Shown here piece by piece: positions 8,115 through 15,967 of a stretch of DNA of 59,127 bases. Below the pieces are notes generated by a model. That model did no database searches. It saw only the letters and a program-made list of their open reading frames with translations, and was not told the DNA's origin. Location: positions 1-59,127 of the forward strand of contig JAFQFC010000031.1 of assembly GCA_017415775.1 (NCBI GenBank), written 5' to 3'. Origin of the DNA: Oscillospiraceae bacterium (GTDB taxonomy: Bacteria; Bacillota; Clostridia; Oscillospirales; Oscillospiraceae). Positions within the stretch are counted from its first letter, which is position 1; each line of letters starts with the position of its first letter. Made by a program: the position numbers and the translations under genes.

Positions 8115-9854
8115 ATGACCGAGGAAAGAAAGACCCCCGAAACCGCCGAGGTTTCCGAAAGCAAAAACTTTATCCATACTTTTATCGACGAGGACATCGC
8201 AGAGGGTGGTCAGTTCCAGGGAATGACCGTTCACACCCGTTTCCCGCCTGAGCCCAACGGCTATCTGCACATCGGCCACTGTAAGGCCCTGTGCATCGAC
8301 TTCGGCACTGCGGAGAAGTACGGCGGCCTGTGCAACCTGCGCATGGATGATACCAACCCCGCCAAGGAAGATACCGAGTATGTGGAGGCCATTCAGCAGG
8401 ATATTCACTGGCTGGGCTTCGACTGGGGTGACCGCTTCTTCTACGGTTCCGACTACTTTGAAAAGACGCTGGAGTTCGCCTTCGAGCTGATCGACAAGGG
8501 CCTTGCCTATGTGTGCGAGCTGACGCCTGAGGAGTTCAAGGCCAACCGCGGCGATATCGGTGTGCCTGCCGTCTCTCCCTACCGTGACCGTCCCATCGAG
8601 GAGACCCGTGAGCTCTTCAAGAAGATGATCGCCGGCGAGGTGGAAGAGGGTAAGATGACCCTGCGTGCCAAGATCGACCTGGCCAGCGGCAATTTCAACA
8701 TGCGTGACCCTGTTATCTACCGCATCCGCTTCATCGAGCATCACCGTCAGGGTACCAAGTGGTGCGTGTTCCCCATGTACGACTTTGCCCACCCCATTCA
8801 GGACGCCCTGGAAGGCATCACCCACAGCCTCTGCTCTCTGGAGTATGAGGATCACCGTCCCCTGTACAACTGGGTGGTGAACAATGTGTCCATTCCTTAC
8901 CACAAGCCCCGCCAGATCGAGTTCGCTCGTCTGGGCATCGACCACACTGTGATGAGCAAGCGCAAGCTGCGCCGTCTGGTGGAGGAGAAGTACGTTTCCG
9001 GTTGGGATGATCCCCGGATGCCCACCCTGTGCGGTCTGCGCCGCCGTGGCTATACCGCCGCTTCCATCCGTGATTTCTGCGAGCGGATCGGCGTGGCCAA
9101 GTCCCCCAGCACCATTGAGTACGGCTTCCTGGAGCACTGCCTGCGTGAGGACCTGAACCTGACTGCCGAGCGTACCATGGCCGTCATCCATCCCGTGAAG
9201 CTCACCGTCACCAACTATCCCGAGGGCCAGAGCGAGACCTTCGAGGTGGAGAATAACCCCACCGATCCTTCTCAGGGCACCCATGAGATCACCTTCTCCC
9301 GCAACCTGTGGATCGAGTCCGACGACTTTATGGAGACTCCCATCCCCAAGTATAAGCGCCTCTATCCCGAGGGCCCTGAGTGCCGCCTGAAGGGCGCTTA
9401 CCTGATCCGCTGCACCGGCTGCGTCAAGGATGAAAAGGGCAACGTGGTGGAAGTGCTGTGCGAGTACGATCCCGAGTCCCGCGGCGGCAATCCTGCCGAC
9501 GGCCGCAAGGTCAAGGGCGCCACGATTCACTGGGTGGACGCCGAGAACTGTCTGGATGCCGAGGTGCGCCTGTATGACAATCTGTTCTCCGACGCGCAGC
9601 CCGACGGTCCCGACAAGGACTTCCTGGACTGCATGAATCCTGACTCCCTGCAGATCCTCACCGGCTGCAAGGTAGAGAAGGCCATGGCCGAAGTGGCCGC
9701 TGCCTTTGACAAGCAGGAAAATCGTACCGGCGTCAACGCTCCCACCTTCCAGTTCATGCGTGTGGGCTACTTCTGCCTGGACAACCGTGACAGCACTGCT
9801 GATCATCTGGTGTTCAACCGCAGCGTTTCCCTGAAGGACAGCTTCAAAAAGTAA
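8115..9854 (+). CDS. glnS: Glutaminyl-tRNA synthetase
   Basis: A 579-residue class I synthetase. The HIGH box occurs as PEPNGYLHIGH (about 45-55) and the KMSKS-type loop as VMSKRKL (about 280). A C-terminal beta-barrel anticodon-binding region runs from about 345. The ATG at 8115 is preferred over a TTG 21 nt upstream because AAGGAG lies 9 nt before it. GlnRS charges tRNA-Gln directly. Most Gram-positive bacteria instead use the GatCAB amidotransferase, so this gene was probably acquired ancestrally. Codon use is highly biased (CGT/CGC, CTG, AAG), suggesting high expression. It stands alone with its own promoter and terminator. Confidence 0.95.
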   Translation: MTEERKTPETAEVSESKNFIHTFIDEDIAEGGQFQGMTVHTRFPPEPNGYLHIGHCKALCIDFGTAEKYGGLCNLRMDDTNPAKEDTEYVEAIQQDIHWLGFDWGDRFFYGSDYFEKTLEFAFELIDKGLAYVCELTPEEFKANRGDIGVPAVSPYRDRPIEETRELFKKMIAGEVEEGKMTLRAKIDLASGNFNMRDPVIYRIRFIEHHRQGTKWCVFPMYDFAHPIQDALEGITHSLCSLEYEDHRPLYNWVVNNVSIPYHKPRQIEFARLGIDHTVMSKRKLRRLVEEKYVSGWDDPRMPTLCGLRRRGYTAASIRDFCERIGVAKSPSTIEYGFLEHCLREDLNLTAERTMAVIHPVKLTVTNYPEGQSETFEVENNPTDPSQGTHEITFSRNLWIESDDFMETPIPKYKRLYPEGPECRLKGAYLIRCTGCVKDEKGNVVEVLCEYDPESRGGNPADGRKVKGATIHWVDAENCLDAEVRLYDNLFSDAQPDGPDKDFLDCMNPDSLQILTGCKVEKAMAEVAAAFDKQENRTGVNAPTFQFMRVGYFCLDNRDSTADHLVFNRSVSLKDSFKK

Positions 9855-9866
9855 TGCAAATACAGA

Positions 9867-9902
9867 AAAATCCGCACAGACAGCGAAGTCTGTGCGGATT
9901 TT
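9867..9902. terminator. Bidirectional terminator between glnS and sigG
   Basis: A 15-bp perfect stem (AAAATCCGCACAGAC and complement) with a 6-nt loop and T-runs on both strands. It serves the convergent glnS and sigG genes. Confidence 0.9.
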
Positions 9903-9903
9903 A

Positions 9904-10674
9904 TTATAATCCCTTTTTGATGCTGTTGATAGCGCTTTTCTCCAGCCGGCTTACCTGCGCCTGGGAGATGCCGATCTCCTGCGAGACCTCCATCTGGGTC
10001 TTGCCCTGGTAAAACCGCATGGCAAGGATCCGCTTTTCCCGCTGGCTCAGACGATCCATGGCGTCCTTCAGGGCGATCTGCTCGATCCAGCTCTCGTCGG
10101 TGTTGAACCGGTCGCCTACCTGATCCATGACGCACAGGGCGTCGCCGTTGTCGGAGTAGACCGGTTCGTAGAGGGATACCGGGTCCACCACAGCGTCCAT
10201 GGCGAACACCACTTCCTCCCGGGGAATGTCCAGCTCTTTGGCGATCTGTTCCACTGTCGGCTCCCGCTGGTTCTGACGCATCAGCTTTTCCCGTGCCTGC
10301 AGCACCCGGTAGGCGGTGTCCCGCATGCTGCGGCTCACCCGCAGGGCGCTGTTGTCCCGGAGATACCGTCGGATCTCGCCCACGATCATGGGGACGCCGT
10401 AGGTGGAAAACCGCACGCCCTGCTCCACGTCAAAATTATCGATGGCTTTCATCAGGCCGATGCAGCCCACCTGAAAAAGGTCGTCCATGTTTTCGCCCCG
10501 GCCCAGAAATTTCTGGATCACTGAGAGGACCAACCGCAGATTGCCGCAGATCAGCGTCTCCCGGGCCAGAGTGTCGCCCTGCGCCGCCAGACGCAGCAGA
10601 CGGGTCATCTCATCGTTTTTCAGTACCTGCAGATGGGCCGTGTTGATGCCGCTGATCTCTACTTTTCCGTGCAT
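9904..10674 (-). CDS. sigG: RNA polymerase sporulation sigma factor SigG
   Basis: A 256-residue sigma-70 family protein. The N-terminal signature KVEISGINTAHLQVLKNDEM is diagnostic of sigma-G. Region 2 follows (NLRLVLSVIQKF, DDLFQVGCIGLMKAIDNFD), then region 3, then a region 4 HTH (QMEVSQEIGISQAQVSRLEK). Sigma-G drives late forespore transcription. GGGAGG precedes the chosen ATG. An in-frame extension further upstream is non-genic. Unlike the classical spoIIG locus, neither spoIIGA nor sigE is adjacent; the divergent neighbour is ylmC/ymxH. Confidence 0.95.
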   Translation of the reverse strand: MHGKVEISGINTAHLQVLKNDEMTRLLRLAAQGDTLARETLICGNLRLVLSVIQKFLGRGENMDDLFQVGCIGLMKAIDNFDVEQGVRFSTYGVPMIVGEIRRYLRDNSALRVSRSMRDTAYRVLQAREKLMRQNQREPTVEQIAKELDIPREEVVFAMDAVVDPVSLYEPVYSDNGDALCVMDQVGDRFNTDESWIEQIALKDAMDRLSQREKRILAMRFYQGKTQMEVSQEIGISQAQVSRLEKSAINSIKKGL

Positions 10675-10702
10675 GAAGAAGCCTCCCAGCTTTTGATGAC
10701 AG

Positions 10703-10732
10703 CAGTATTGCCCGCTGCCGCCGGGGATATTC
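10703..10732 (-). promoter_or_regulatory. Possible forespore (SigF/SigG-type) promoter of sigG
   Basis: On the minus strand GAATA (10728-10732), 15 bp, then GGCAATACTG (10703-10712) resembles the forespore consensus (GNATA, GGNNANANT). No good SigA promoter is visible. The match is suggestive only. Confidence 0.4.
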
Positions 10733-10763
10733 AGCTGCGGCGCAATTCGACGTAAAGACCGGC

Positions 10764-10793
10764 GTATAGGACAAAACACGCCCCACATAAGCT
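10764..10793 (+). promoter_or_regulatory. Possible mother-cell (SigE-type) promoter of ylmC
   Basis: GTATA (10764-10768), 17 bp, CATAAGCT (10786-10793) resembles the SigE pattern ATA-N16-18-CATACANT, with 5 of 8 matches in the -10. It fits the known mother-cell expression of YlmC/YmxH relatives. Confidence is low. Confidence 0.3.
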
Positions 10794-10812
10794 TAGCGTG
10801 AGGTGGAATACT

Positions 10813-11097
10813 ATGATCGATCGCTTTACACTGATGCGGCGCAAGGAGGTCATCAATATCTGCGACGGCTGTCGTCTGGGCTATGTGGGGGACATGGAGA
10901 TCTGCGTCCCGGAGGGCAGCGTCAAGGGCATCGTGGTTTTCGGCCCCTGCCGCTTCTTCGGCCTCTTCGGCAGGGGGGAGGACTTCTACATTCCGTGGGA
11001 GTGCATCCAGCGTTTTGGCAGCGATATTATCCTTGTCGACAAGCCCTTTCACCGCCCCGAGGGCGGTCAGGAACGAAAACGCCGCCGCTGGAACTGA
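10813..11097 (+). CDS. YlmC/YmxH family PRC-barrel sporulation protein
   Basis: A 94-residue PRC-barrel protein of the YlmC/YmxH family. Recognisable are RRKEVINICDGCRLGYVGD and the tail IVVFGP..FFGLFGRGEDFYIPWECIQRFGSDIILVD. Family members are conserved in endospore formers and are linked genetically to sporulation, but their biochemical role is unknown. The ATG at 10813 is preferred over a GTG 15 nt upstream because AGGTGG is correctly spaced. It is divergent from sigG. Confidence 0.85.
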   Translation: MIDRFTLMRRKEVINICDGCRLGYVGDMEICVPEGSVKGIVVFGPCRFFGLFGRGEDFYIPWECIQRFGSDIILVDKPFHRPEGGQERKRRRWN

Positions 11098-11126
11098 AAG
11101 AAGGGAAAAAGGAGGGGCAAAAAGTC

Positions 11127-11157
11127 GGGAAATTTCAAAATTTTGTGAAAATTTCCC
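11127..11157 (+). terminator. AT-rich hairpin after ylmC
   Basis: A 9-bp inverted repeat, GGGAAATTT (11127-11135) and AAATTTCCC (11149-11157), follows ylmC and directly abuts the rpsB -35 element. It could be a weak terminator or an operator-like dyad. There is no good T-tract. Confidence 0.35.
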
Positions 11158-11186
11158 TTGCATTCTACTATGCCTTGTGGTATTAT
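11158..11186 (+). promoter_or_regulatory. SigA-type promoter of rpsB-tsf
   Basis: TTGCAT (11158-11163) and TATTAT (11181-11186) with a 17-bp spacer. The resulting leader is about 100 nt and contains a hairpin (TCGGTCGG 11216-11223 with TTGGCCGA 11234-11241), a candidate site for S2 feedback. Confidence 0.65.
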
Positions 11187-11294
11187 ATTTCAGCATTCCG
11201 CACAGTTTTGGACTTTCGGTCGGTGCCACCTGGTTGGCCGATGGGATGAAAAAACTGGAGGTAAAAACTAAAACAAAAGGAGAAACAACAAAAA

Positions 11295-12014
11295 ATGGCA
11301 CAGAATGTCGTATCCATGAAGGCCCTGCTGGAAGCAGGCGTCCACTTCGGTCATCAGACCCGCCGCTGGAACCCCAAGATGGCTCCCTACATTTACACCG
11401 AGCGCAACGGTATCTACATCATCGACCTGGCTAAGACCGTCAAGAAGCTGGAAGAGGCTTATGCCTTCGTTCGTCAGCTGAGCGAGAACGGCCAGTCCCT
11501 GCTGTTCGTCGGTACCAAGAAGCAGGCTCAGGAAGCCATCAAGGATGAGGCTCTGCGCTGCAACATGTACTATGTCAACGCTCGTTGGCTGGGCGGCATG
11601 ATGACCAACTTCAAGACCATGCGCACCCGCATCGATCGTCTGAACCAGCTGAAGGCCATGCAGGCTGACGGCACCTTCGATATGCTGCCCAAGAAGGAAG
11701 TCATCAAGCACCTGGGCGAGATCGAGAAGCTGGAGAAGTATCTGGGCGGCGTGAAGGAAATGAAGAAGCTGCCCGGCGCTCTGTTCATCGTTGACACCCG
11801 CAAGGAGCGCAACGCCATCGCCGAGGCTCATCGTCTGGGCATTCCCGTTGTGGCCATCGCCGATACCAACTGCGATCCCGACGAGATCGATTATCCCATC
11901 CCCGGCAACGATGACGCTATCCGCGCCATCAAGCTGATCGCTTCCGTCATGGCCAACGCCATGATCGAGGGCCGTCAGGGCGAGCAGACCGAGGAGACCG
12001 AGGCTGCCGAGTAA
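11295..12014 (+). CDS. rpsB: 30S ribosomal protein S2
   Basis: A 239-residue S2 protein. It begins with [25 protein letters not shown], the canonical N-terminal motif, and contains [21 protein letters not shown] and the [13 protein letters not shown] block. S2 joins the 30S subunit late and bridges head and body near the S1 site. Codon use is strongly biased as expected for a ribosomal gene. It is followed by an attenuator-like hairpin and tsf, the standard bacterial pairing. Confidence 0.98.
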   Translation: MAQNVVSMKALLEAGVHFGHQTRRWNPKMAPYIYTERNGIYIIDLAKTVKKLEEAYAFVRQLSENGQSLLFVGTKKQAQEAIKDEALRCNMYYVNARWLGGMMTNFKTMRTRIDRLNQLKAMQADGTFDMLPKKEVIKHLGEIEKLEKYLGGVKEMKKLPGALFIVDTRKERNAIAEAHRLGIPVVAIADTNCDPDEIDYPIPGNDDAIRAIKLIASVMANAMIEGRQGEQTEETEAAE

Positions 12015-12051
12015 TTTCGGATCATACCGAGCAATACACCGTGTAAACCGA

Positions 12052-12079
12052 CGGGGCAGGGGTGAATGCCCTTGCCCCG
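12052..12079 (+). terminator. Attenuator-like hairpin between rpsB and tsf
   Basis: CGGGGCA (12052-12058) pairs with TGCCCCG (12073-12079), and GGGG/CCC pairs extend the stem. A short TTTCATTT run follows. It probably causes partial termination, so that EF-Ts is made at a different level from S2. Confidence 0.65.
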
Positions 12080-12118
12080 CTTTCATTTAACTGAAATATT
12101 TTACTGGAGGATATGAAA

Positions 12119-13036
12119 ATGGCTTTTACCGCTGTTGATGTGAAGACCCTGCGTGAGATGACCGGCGTTGGCATGATGGACTGCAAGAAGGCCCTGACTG
12201 CTACCGATGGTGATATGGACAAGGCTGTTGAGTGGCTGCGCGAGAAGGGCATGGCTGCTTCCGCCAAGAAGGCCGGCCGCATTGCTGCCGAGGGTATGGC
12301 TTATGCCGCCGTCGTGGACGGCATCGGCGTGGTCGTCGAGGTCAATGCCGAGACCGACTTCGTTGGTAAGAACGAGAAGTTCCAGGAATTCGTCAAGGGT
12401 GTGGCTGCTACCGTCGCCAAGAACGCTCCCGCCGATCTGGACGCTCTGATGGAGTGCACCTATGAGGGCAGCGAGCTGACCGTGCTGCAGATGCAGCAGG
12501 AGATGGTCCTGACCATCGGCGAGAACATCAAGGTTCGTCGCTTCGAGCGTTTCGCCACCGGCACCTCCGCCGCTTATATCCACGCTGGTGGTAAGATCGG
12601 CGTTCTGGTGAACATGGAGGTCGAGGGTGATGTGGACGCCGTGGAGATCGGCCGCAACGTCGCCATGCAGATCGCCGCTCTGAATCCCCGTTTCTGGGAC
12701 AAGAGCCAGGTCACCGAGGACGTGCTGGAGACCGAGAAGCACATCATGCTGGTCCAGATGGACAACGATCCCAAGATGGCTTCCAAGCCCGCTCAGGTCA
12801 AGGAAAAGATCGTCATGGGCAAGCTGAACAAGTTCTACTCCGAGAACTGCCTGCTGCAGATGGAGTTCGTTCGCGGCGACCTGTTCCAGGGTTCCGTCGA
12901 GGGCTACATCGCTGACGCTGCCAAGAAGGCCGGCGCCAAGGTGAAGTTCGTCAACGCCGTCCGTTTCGAGAAGGGCGAGGGCATTGAGAAGAAGCAGGAG
13001 AACTTCGCTGACGAGATCGCCAAGATGGTGAAGTAA
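12119..13036 (+). CDS. tsf: Translation elongation factor Ts
   Basis: A 305-residue nucleotide exchange factor for EF-Tu. It has the N-terminal UBA-like region (VKTLREMTGVGMMDCKKAL), the core motif ETDFV.KN.KF, and the C-terminal dimerisation region. The ATG at 12119 is chosen over one at 12113 because GGAGG (12106-12110) is only 2 nt from the latter and 8 nt from the former. It is co-transcribed with rpsB. Confidence 0.97.
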   Translation: MAFTAVDVKTLREMTGVGMMDCKKALTATDGDMDKAVEWLREKGMAASAKKAGRIAAEGMAYAAVVDGIGVVVEVNAETDFVGKNEKFQEFVKGVAATVAKNAPADLDALMECTYEGSELTVLQMQQEMVLTIGENIKVRRFERFATGTSAAYIHAGGKIGVLVNMEVEGDVDAVEIGRNVAMQIAALNPRFWDKSQVTEDVLETEKHIMLVQMDNDPKMASKPAQVKEKIVMGKLNKFYSENCLLQMEFVRGDLFQGSVEGYIADAAKKAGAKVKFVNAVRFEKGEGIEKKQENFADEIAKMVK

Positions 13037-13057
13037 TCAGACTTCTGAACAAGCAAT

Positions 13058-13094
13058 AAAAAAGAAGGAAAGACAATGTCTTTCCTTCTTTTTT
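13058..13094. terminator. Bidirectional terminator after tsf and deoR
   Basis: A near-perfect 17-18 bp stem (AAAAAAGAAGGAAAGACA and complement) with T-tracts on both strands. It lies between the convergent tsf and deoR genes. Confidence 0.9.
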
Positions 13095-13097
13095 TGC

Positions 13098-13850
13098 TTA
13101 TACGATCTTTGCGGCCAGTTTCCCCAAGGGAGAGAACAAGAGCTTATCCTCTGCCTCCGTGATGACGCAGTCCACATCGTCCAGATGGCACTGCCGGAAC
13201 CCGGCGTACTGCCCGAACTTTTCGGCGGCGCACAGATACACCTTTTTCACGGCGTTCTCCAGCATCACCTGCCGCAATCGGATCTCTTCCCGGTCGTGGT
13301 CGTAGATCACGCCCTCGGGGGCGAGGGCTCTGGTGGAGAAGAACAGAATATCCGCCCGGATGTGCCGGAAGATCTCTGCGGCGTCACCGCCCAGCAGACA
13401 GTTGCGGTTACTGCGGCTCAGCCGCCCGCCGCAGGAGAGGACCTCCATCTTCGACTGAGACAGCAGCGACAGAATTTCCACATTGTTGGTCACCACCGTC
13501 AGGTCAGCCCGATCCTGCAGAGCGCAGGCCACGAAAAAGGCACTGGAGGACTGATCCAGGAAAACGATGCTGCCTTCGCCCACCATGGTGGCGGCTTTTC
13601 GTGCCATGATCTTCTTGGCGGGGATGTTCTGGTGCGCCCGGGTGGAAAAGGGTAGGATCTGGGAGCTGTTTTTCACCAGCTCCACGCCGCCGTAGCTGCG
13701 CCGTACCAGTCCCCGCTTTTCCAGCGCTGTCAGATCCCGTCGGATACTGGAAGGACTGGTATAAAGCTGCTGACTCAGCTCCTGTACGCTGACGTAGCCG
13801 GTCTGCGCCAGAATTTTCTGGATCTCTAATTCCCGTTCGTTCTGATACAT
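13098..13850 (-). CDS. DeoR family transcriptional regulator
   Basis: A 250-residue regulator. The N-terminal winged HTH (residues 1-57: VSVQELSQQLYTSPSSIRRDLTALEKRGLVRRSYGG) is the DeoR signature. A C-terminal DeoRC sugar-phosphate sensor domain contains IFLDQSSSAFFVACAL. AGGAGG precedes the ATG. The gene is divergent from a glycerophosphodiesterase/HAD pair, and the shared intergenic region has overlapping promoters and phased TGCG repeats. A GlpR-like control by glycerol-3-phosphate is therefore a reasonable guess; the effector is not known. Confidence 0.88.
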   Translation of the reverse strand: MYQNERELEIQKILAQTGYVSVQELSQQLYTSPSSIRRDLTALEKRGLVRRSYGGVELVKNSSQILPFSTRAHQNIPAKKIMARKAATMVGEGSIVFLDQSSSAFFVACALQDRADLTVVTNNVEILSLLSQSKMEVLSCGGRLSRSNRNCLLGGDAAEIFRHIRADILFFSTRALAPEGVIYDHDREEIRLRQVMLENAVKKVYLCAAEKFGQYAGFRQCHLDDVDCVITEAEDKLLFSPLGKLAAKIV

Positions 13851-13859
13851 GGGCCCTCC

Positions 13860-13934
13860 TGCGTGCATATGCGCAAATGTGCGCTGATTTTTGAAAAGTT
13901 GCCTGTTTTTGATTGATGCTTGCGTATTTCTGCG
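13860..13934. promoter_or_regulatory. Helically phased TGCG operator repeats for the DeoR regulator
   Basis: TGCG occurs at 13860, 13870 and 13880, exactly 10 bp apart, in the deoR leader, and again at 13921 and 13931 across the glycerophosphodiesterase promoter. Direct repeats at helical pitch are typical of DeoR-family operators. The two clusters could bind one looped tetramer. The assignment is inference. Confidence 0.55.
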
Positions 13935-13949
13935 TGGTCATTATATAAT
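13920..13949 (+). promoter_or_regulatory. Promoter of the glycerophosphodiesterase/HAD operon
   Basis: TTGCGT (13920-13925), 18-bp spacer, TATAAT (13944-13949). The TGCG operator pair lies over the -35 and spacer. Confidence 0.6.
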
Positions 13950-13968
13950 AGGAATCAAAGGAAAGCAA
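13940..13968 (-). promoter_or_regulatory. Promoter of deoR, overlapping the divergent promoter
   Basis: Read on the minus strand: TTGCTT (13963-13968), 17-bp spacer, TATAAT (13940-13945). Its -10 shares bases with the plus-strand -10, so the two promoters should compete. Confidence 0.55.
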
Positions 13969-13991
13969 GTATCAAAAAGGGAGGCGCTACA

Positions 13992-14768
13992 ATGGAACTG
14001 ACATATGCAGGCAAAATGATGGTGGCTGGCCACCGGGGCGACCAAAGCAGTGCGCCGGAAAACACCATGGAGGCGTTCCGTGCCGCCATTGCGGCGGGCG
14101 TGGACATGATCGAGACGGATGTGCGTCTGACCAAGGACGGTGCTCTGGTGCTGATCCACGATAAAACGGTGGACCGCACTACCGACGGCACCGGCGCTGT
14201 GGCGGATATGACGCTGGCCCAGCTGCGTACCTTGAATGCCGGCACGGCGGACTGCCCTCAACCCATTCCGCTGCTGGAAGAGCTGCTGGCCCTGCTGGAA
14301 AACAGCGGTGTGACGCTGAACCTGGAAGTCAAGGAATACTGGGAACCGGGCAACGAAGAGCGCAGCCGGAAGTGCGTGGATCAGTGCGTGGCTCTGCTGG
14401 AGCGGTATCGCATGGACGAGAAAATGATCTTCAACAGCTTCGATGCGCCGGTGCTGGAATATATCCATAAAAAGTACGGAAAACGCTTCCGTCTTCACGG
14501 TTTTTACCCCTATTCCAGAATGTACCGTGTGACGAAGCCGCTGGACGACATTCTCTATTGCGCCTGCGTCAAGGACAGTACCAATGCCGAATATTACGAC
14601 TATCTGCAGCAGCGTCGGATCGAACCCTGGGTGGGCGACAACGTGGTGGAAGAGGACCATCTGGCCGAGTGCTTCCGTCTGGGCGCACGGCTGGTGACCA
14701 CCAATGCCCCCGGGTCTTGCCTGCGAAAACTGCAAAGGATCGGTGCAAGATGGACAAAATTAAACTGA
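13992..14768 (+). CDS. Glycerophosphodiester phosphodiesterase
   Basis: A 258-residue GDPD-family TIM-barrel enzyme. The catalytic HRGDQSSAPENTMEAF block (about residues 15-30), IETDVRLTKDGALVLIHDKTVDRTT, and LNLEVKE carry the metal and acid/base residues. It hydrolyses glycerophosphodiesters to glycerol-3-phosphate and an alcohol. There is no signal peptide, so it is cytosolic. GGGAGG sets the ATG; an in-frame upstream extension overlaps the promoter and is rejected. It overlaps the HAD gene by 19 bp and is probably controlled by the divergent DeoR protein. Confidence 0.93.
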   Translation: MELTYAGKMMVAGHRGDQSSAPENTMEAFRAAIAAGVDMIETDVRLTKDGALVLIHDKTVDRTTDGTGAVADMTLAQLRTLNAGTADCPQPIPLLEELLALLENSGVTLNLEVKEYWEPGNEERSRKCVDQCVALLERYRMDEKMIFNSFDAPVLEYIHKKYGKRFRLHGFYPYSRMYRVTKPLDDILYCACVKDSTNAEYYDYLQQRRIEPWVGDNVVEEDHLAECFRLGARLVTTNAPGSCLRKLQRIGARWTKLN

Positions 14769-15472
14769 TTGCCTTCGATTTAGACGGCACATTGACCCAG
14801 CATAAGCAGCCTCTGAGCGAGGAGAACCGCCGCACGCTGGATGCGCTGGCCCGGCGCTACCGTCTGGTGATGGTGGGCGCAGGACAGGCAGGCCGCATTT
14901 TCCGCCAGATGGGCGGCTATCCCATCGACATCATCGGCAACTACGGTATGCAGTATGCCCGCTATGACGAGGAAAGCCGTGACCTGCAGGTGGTGCGTGA
15001 CCTGCAGCTGCCCTGCGACAGGGAAGAGGTGGCACGGCGGATCACCGAGCTGCGCCGCCGGTTCGGTTACGAAGTGTTCGCCGGTGACAGTGTGGAGTAT
15101 CATCCTTCCGGCTGCGTGACCTTCCCGCTGCTGGGCACCAAGGCACAGCCGGATGACAAGCTGGCCTTCGACCCCGACCGCAAAAAGCGCCGTGCCATCT
15201 ACGATACCGTGGTGGCCGCCTTCCCGGAATACCATGTGTTCGTGGGCGGCTCATCCTCCTTCGACATGGCGCCCCGGCCGTGGAACAAAGCCCAAGCCCT
15301 CAGCGAATACTGCCGCATGATGGGCTTGCAGCACGATGAGGTGGCCTATGCCGGTGACGATTACGGCCCCGGCGGTAACGACGAGAGCGTGTATCTTGCA
15401 GATTTCCACTTTGTTACCGTGGATGATTACCGTACCTTCCCGGAGAAGATGGCAGCCTTCCTGAACGAATAA
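14750..15472 (+). CDS. HAD superfamily (IIB) hydrolase
   Basis: A 240-residue haloacid-dehalogenase-type phosphatase. Motif I is FDLDGTLT at residues 9-16, motif II lies in MVGAGQ, and motif IV is the late AGDDYGPGGNDESVY. The cap arrangement resembles Cof-like or phosphomannomutase-type HAD-IIB enzymes. Its start lies within the end of the GDPD gene, so the two are translationally coupled. Together they might process phosphodiester-derived sugar or polyol phosphates. The specific substrate is unknown. Confidence 0.82.
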   Translation: MDKIKLIAFDLDGTLTQHKQPLSEENRRTLDALARRYRLVMVGAGQAGRIFRQMGGYPIDIIGNYGMQYARYDEESRDLQVVRDLQLPCDREEVARRITELRRRFGYEVFAGDSVEYHPSGCVTFPLLGTKAQPDDKLAFDPDRKKRRAIYDTVVAAFPEYHVFVGGSSSFDMAPRPWNKAQALSEYCRMMGLQHDEVAYAGDDYGPGGNDESVYLADFHFVTVDDYRTFPEKMAAFLNE

Positions 15473-15474
15473 GC

Positions 15475-15504
15475 ACAGCCCCCTGCCAAGCGGCAGGGGG
15501 CTGT
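15475..15504 (+). terminator. Terminator of the GDPD/HAD operon
   Basis: A 13-bp GC-rich stem (ACAGCCCCCTGCC and complement) with an AAGC loop and a short T-containing tail. It lies 2 nt after the HAD stop. Confidence 0.85.
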
Positions 15505-15524
15505 TTATTATGCAGTTATCTTGT

Positions 15525-15725
15525 TTATGCCGCCGCATGGGGGCGCTGCAGCAGAGCGGCCAGATTGACGAGGCACAGCACGGAGATCATGGCGGCCAGC
15601 GCCATAGCCACGCAGGAGAGTACCATTCCCTGAGCGTTGGGCAGGAAGAAGGCTGCCACAGCGCACAGCAGACACAGAGCTACCAGAACCATGATCACAA
15701 CTTTCATCTTATCCAAATGTTTCAT
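15525..15725 (-). CDS. Small two-helix membrane protein, unknown
   Basis: A 66-residue protein with two hydrophobic helices, at about residues 8-28 (VVIMVLVALCLLCAVAAFFL) and 34-58. A short basic N-terminus and a polar tail (QRPHAAA) flank them. AAGGAG lies 8-9 nt before the ATG, which supports real translation. No family is recognised. It stands alone, divergent from the site-2 protease gene. A partner or regulator of that protease is conceivable, but only from proximity. Confidence 0.6.
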   Translation of the reverse strand: MKHLDKMKVVIMVLVALCLLCAVAAFFLPNAQGMVLSCVAMALAAMISVLCLVNLAALLQRPHAAA

Positions 15726-15831
15726 CGGTGTTCTCCTTTCAAAGGCGGTGGGTATTCTTTTCCTTGTACCTATATGATACCACAGCCCAGCCTATGCGTC
15801 GTTACAAAAGCACAACAGTCCAATGACAGAT

Positions 15832-15860
15832 TTGGCAACAAAATTGTAACATTGGCAACA
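15832..15860. repeat. Direct repeat TTGGCAACA in a divergent intergenic region
   Basis: TTGGCAACA occurs at 15832-15840 and 15852-15860, 20 bp apart (two helical turns), followed by TGTTGTTA nearby. It lies in an otherwise empty 180-bp region between the small membrane protein gene and the site-2 protease promoter. It may be an operator. Confidence 0.4.
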
Positions 15861-15907
15861 GTGTTGTTATCATTTCCCGCCGCAAAAGAAAGTGCGGTTA
15901 TTTTTCC

Positions 15908-15936
15908 TTGTATTGGGGGATATTCTTTGGTATAAT
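15908..15936 (+). promoter_or_regulatory. SigA-type promoter of the site-2 protease/scp operon
   Basis: TTGTAT (15908-15913) and TATAAT (15931-15936) with a 17-bp spacer. The predicted start near 15943 rules out coding starts upstream of it. Confidence 0.65.
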
Positions 15937-15967
15937 ACAATTTAATAAATTGGGCGAGTATGTCCTG

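Noticed and set aside
15832-15860. Short CRISPR or transposon terminal repeat
   Set aside because: Two 9-bp copies at 20-bp spacing with no associated genes; an operator is more likely.
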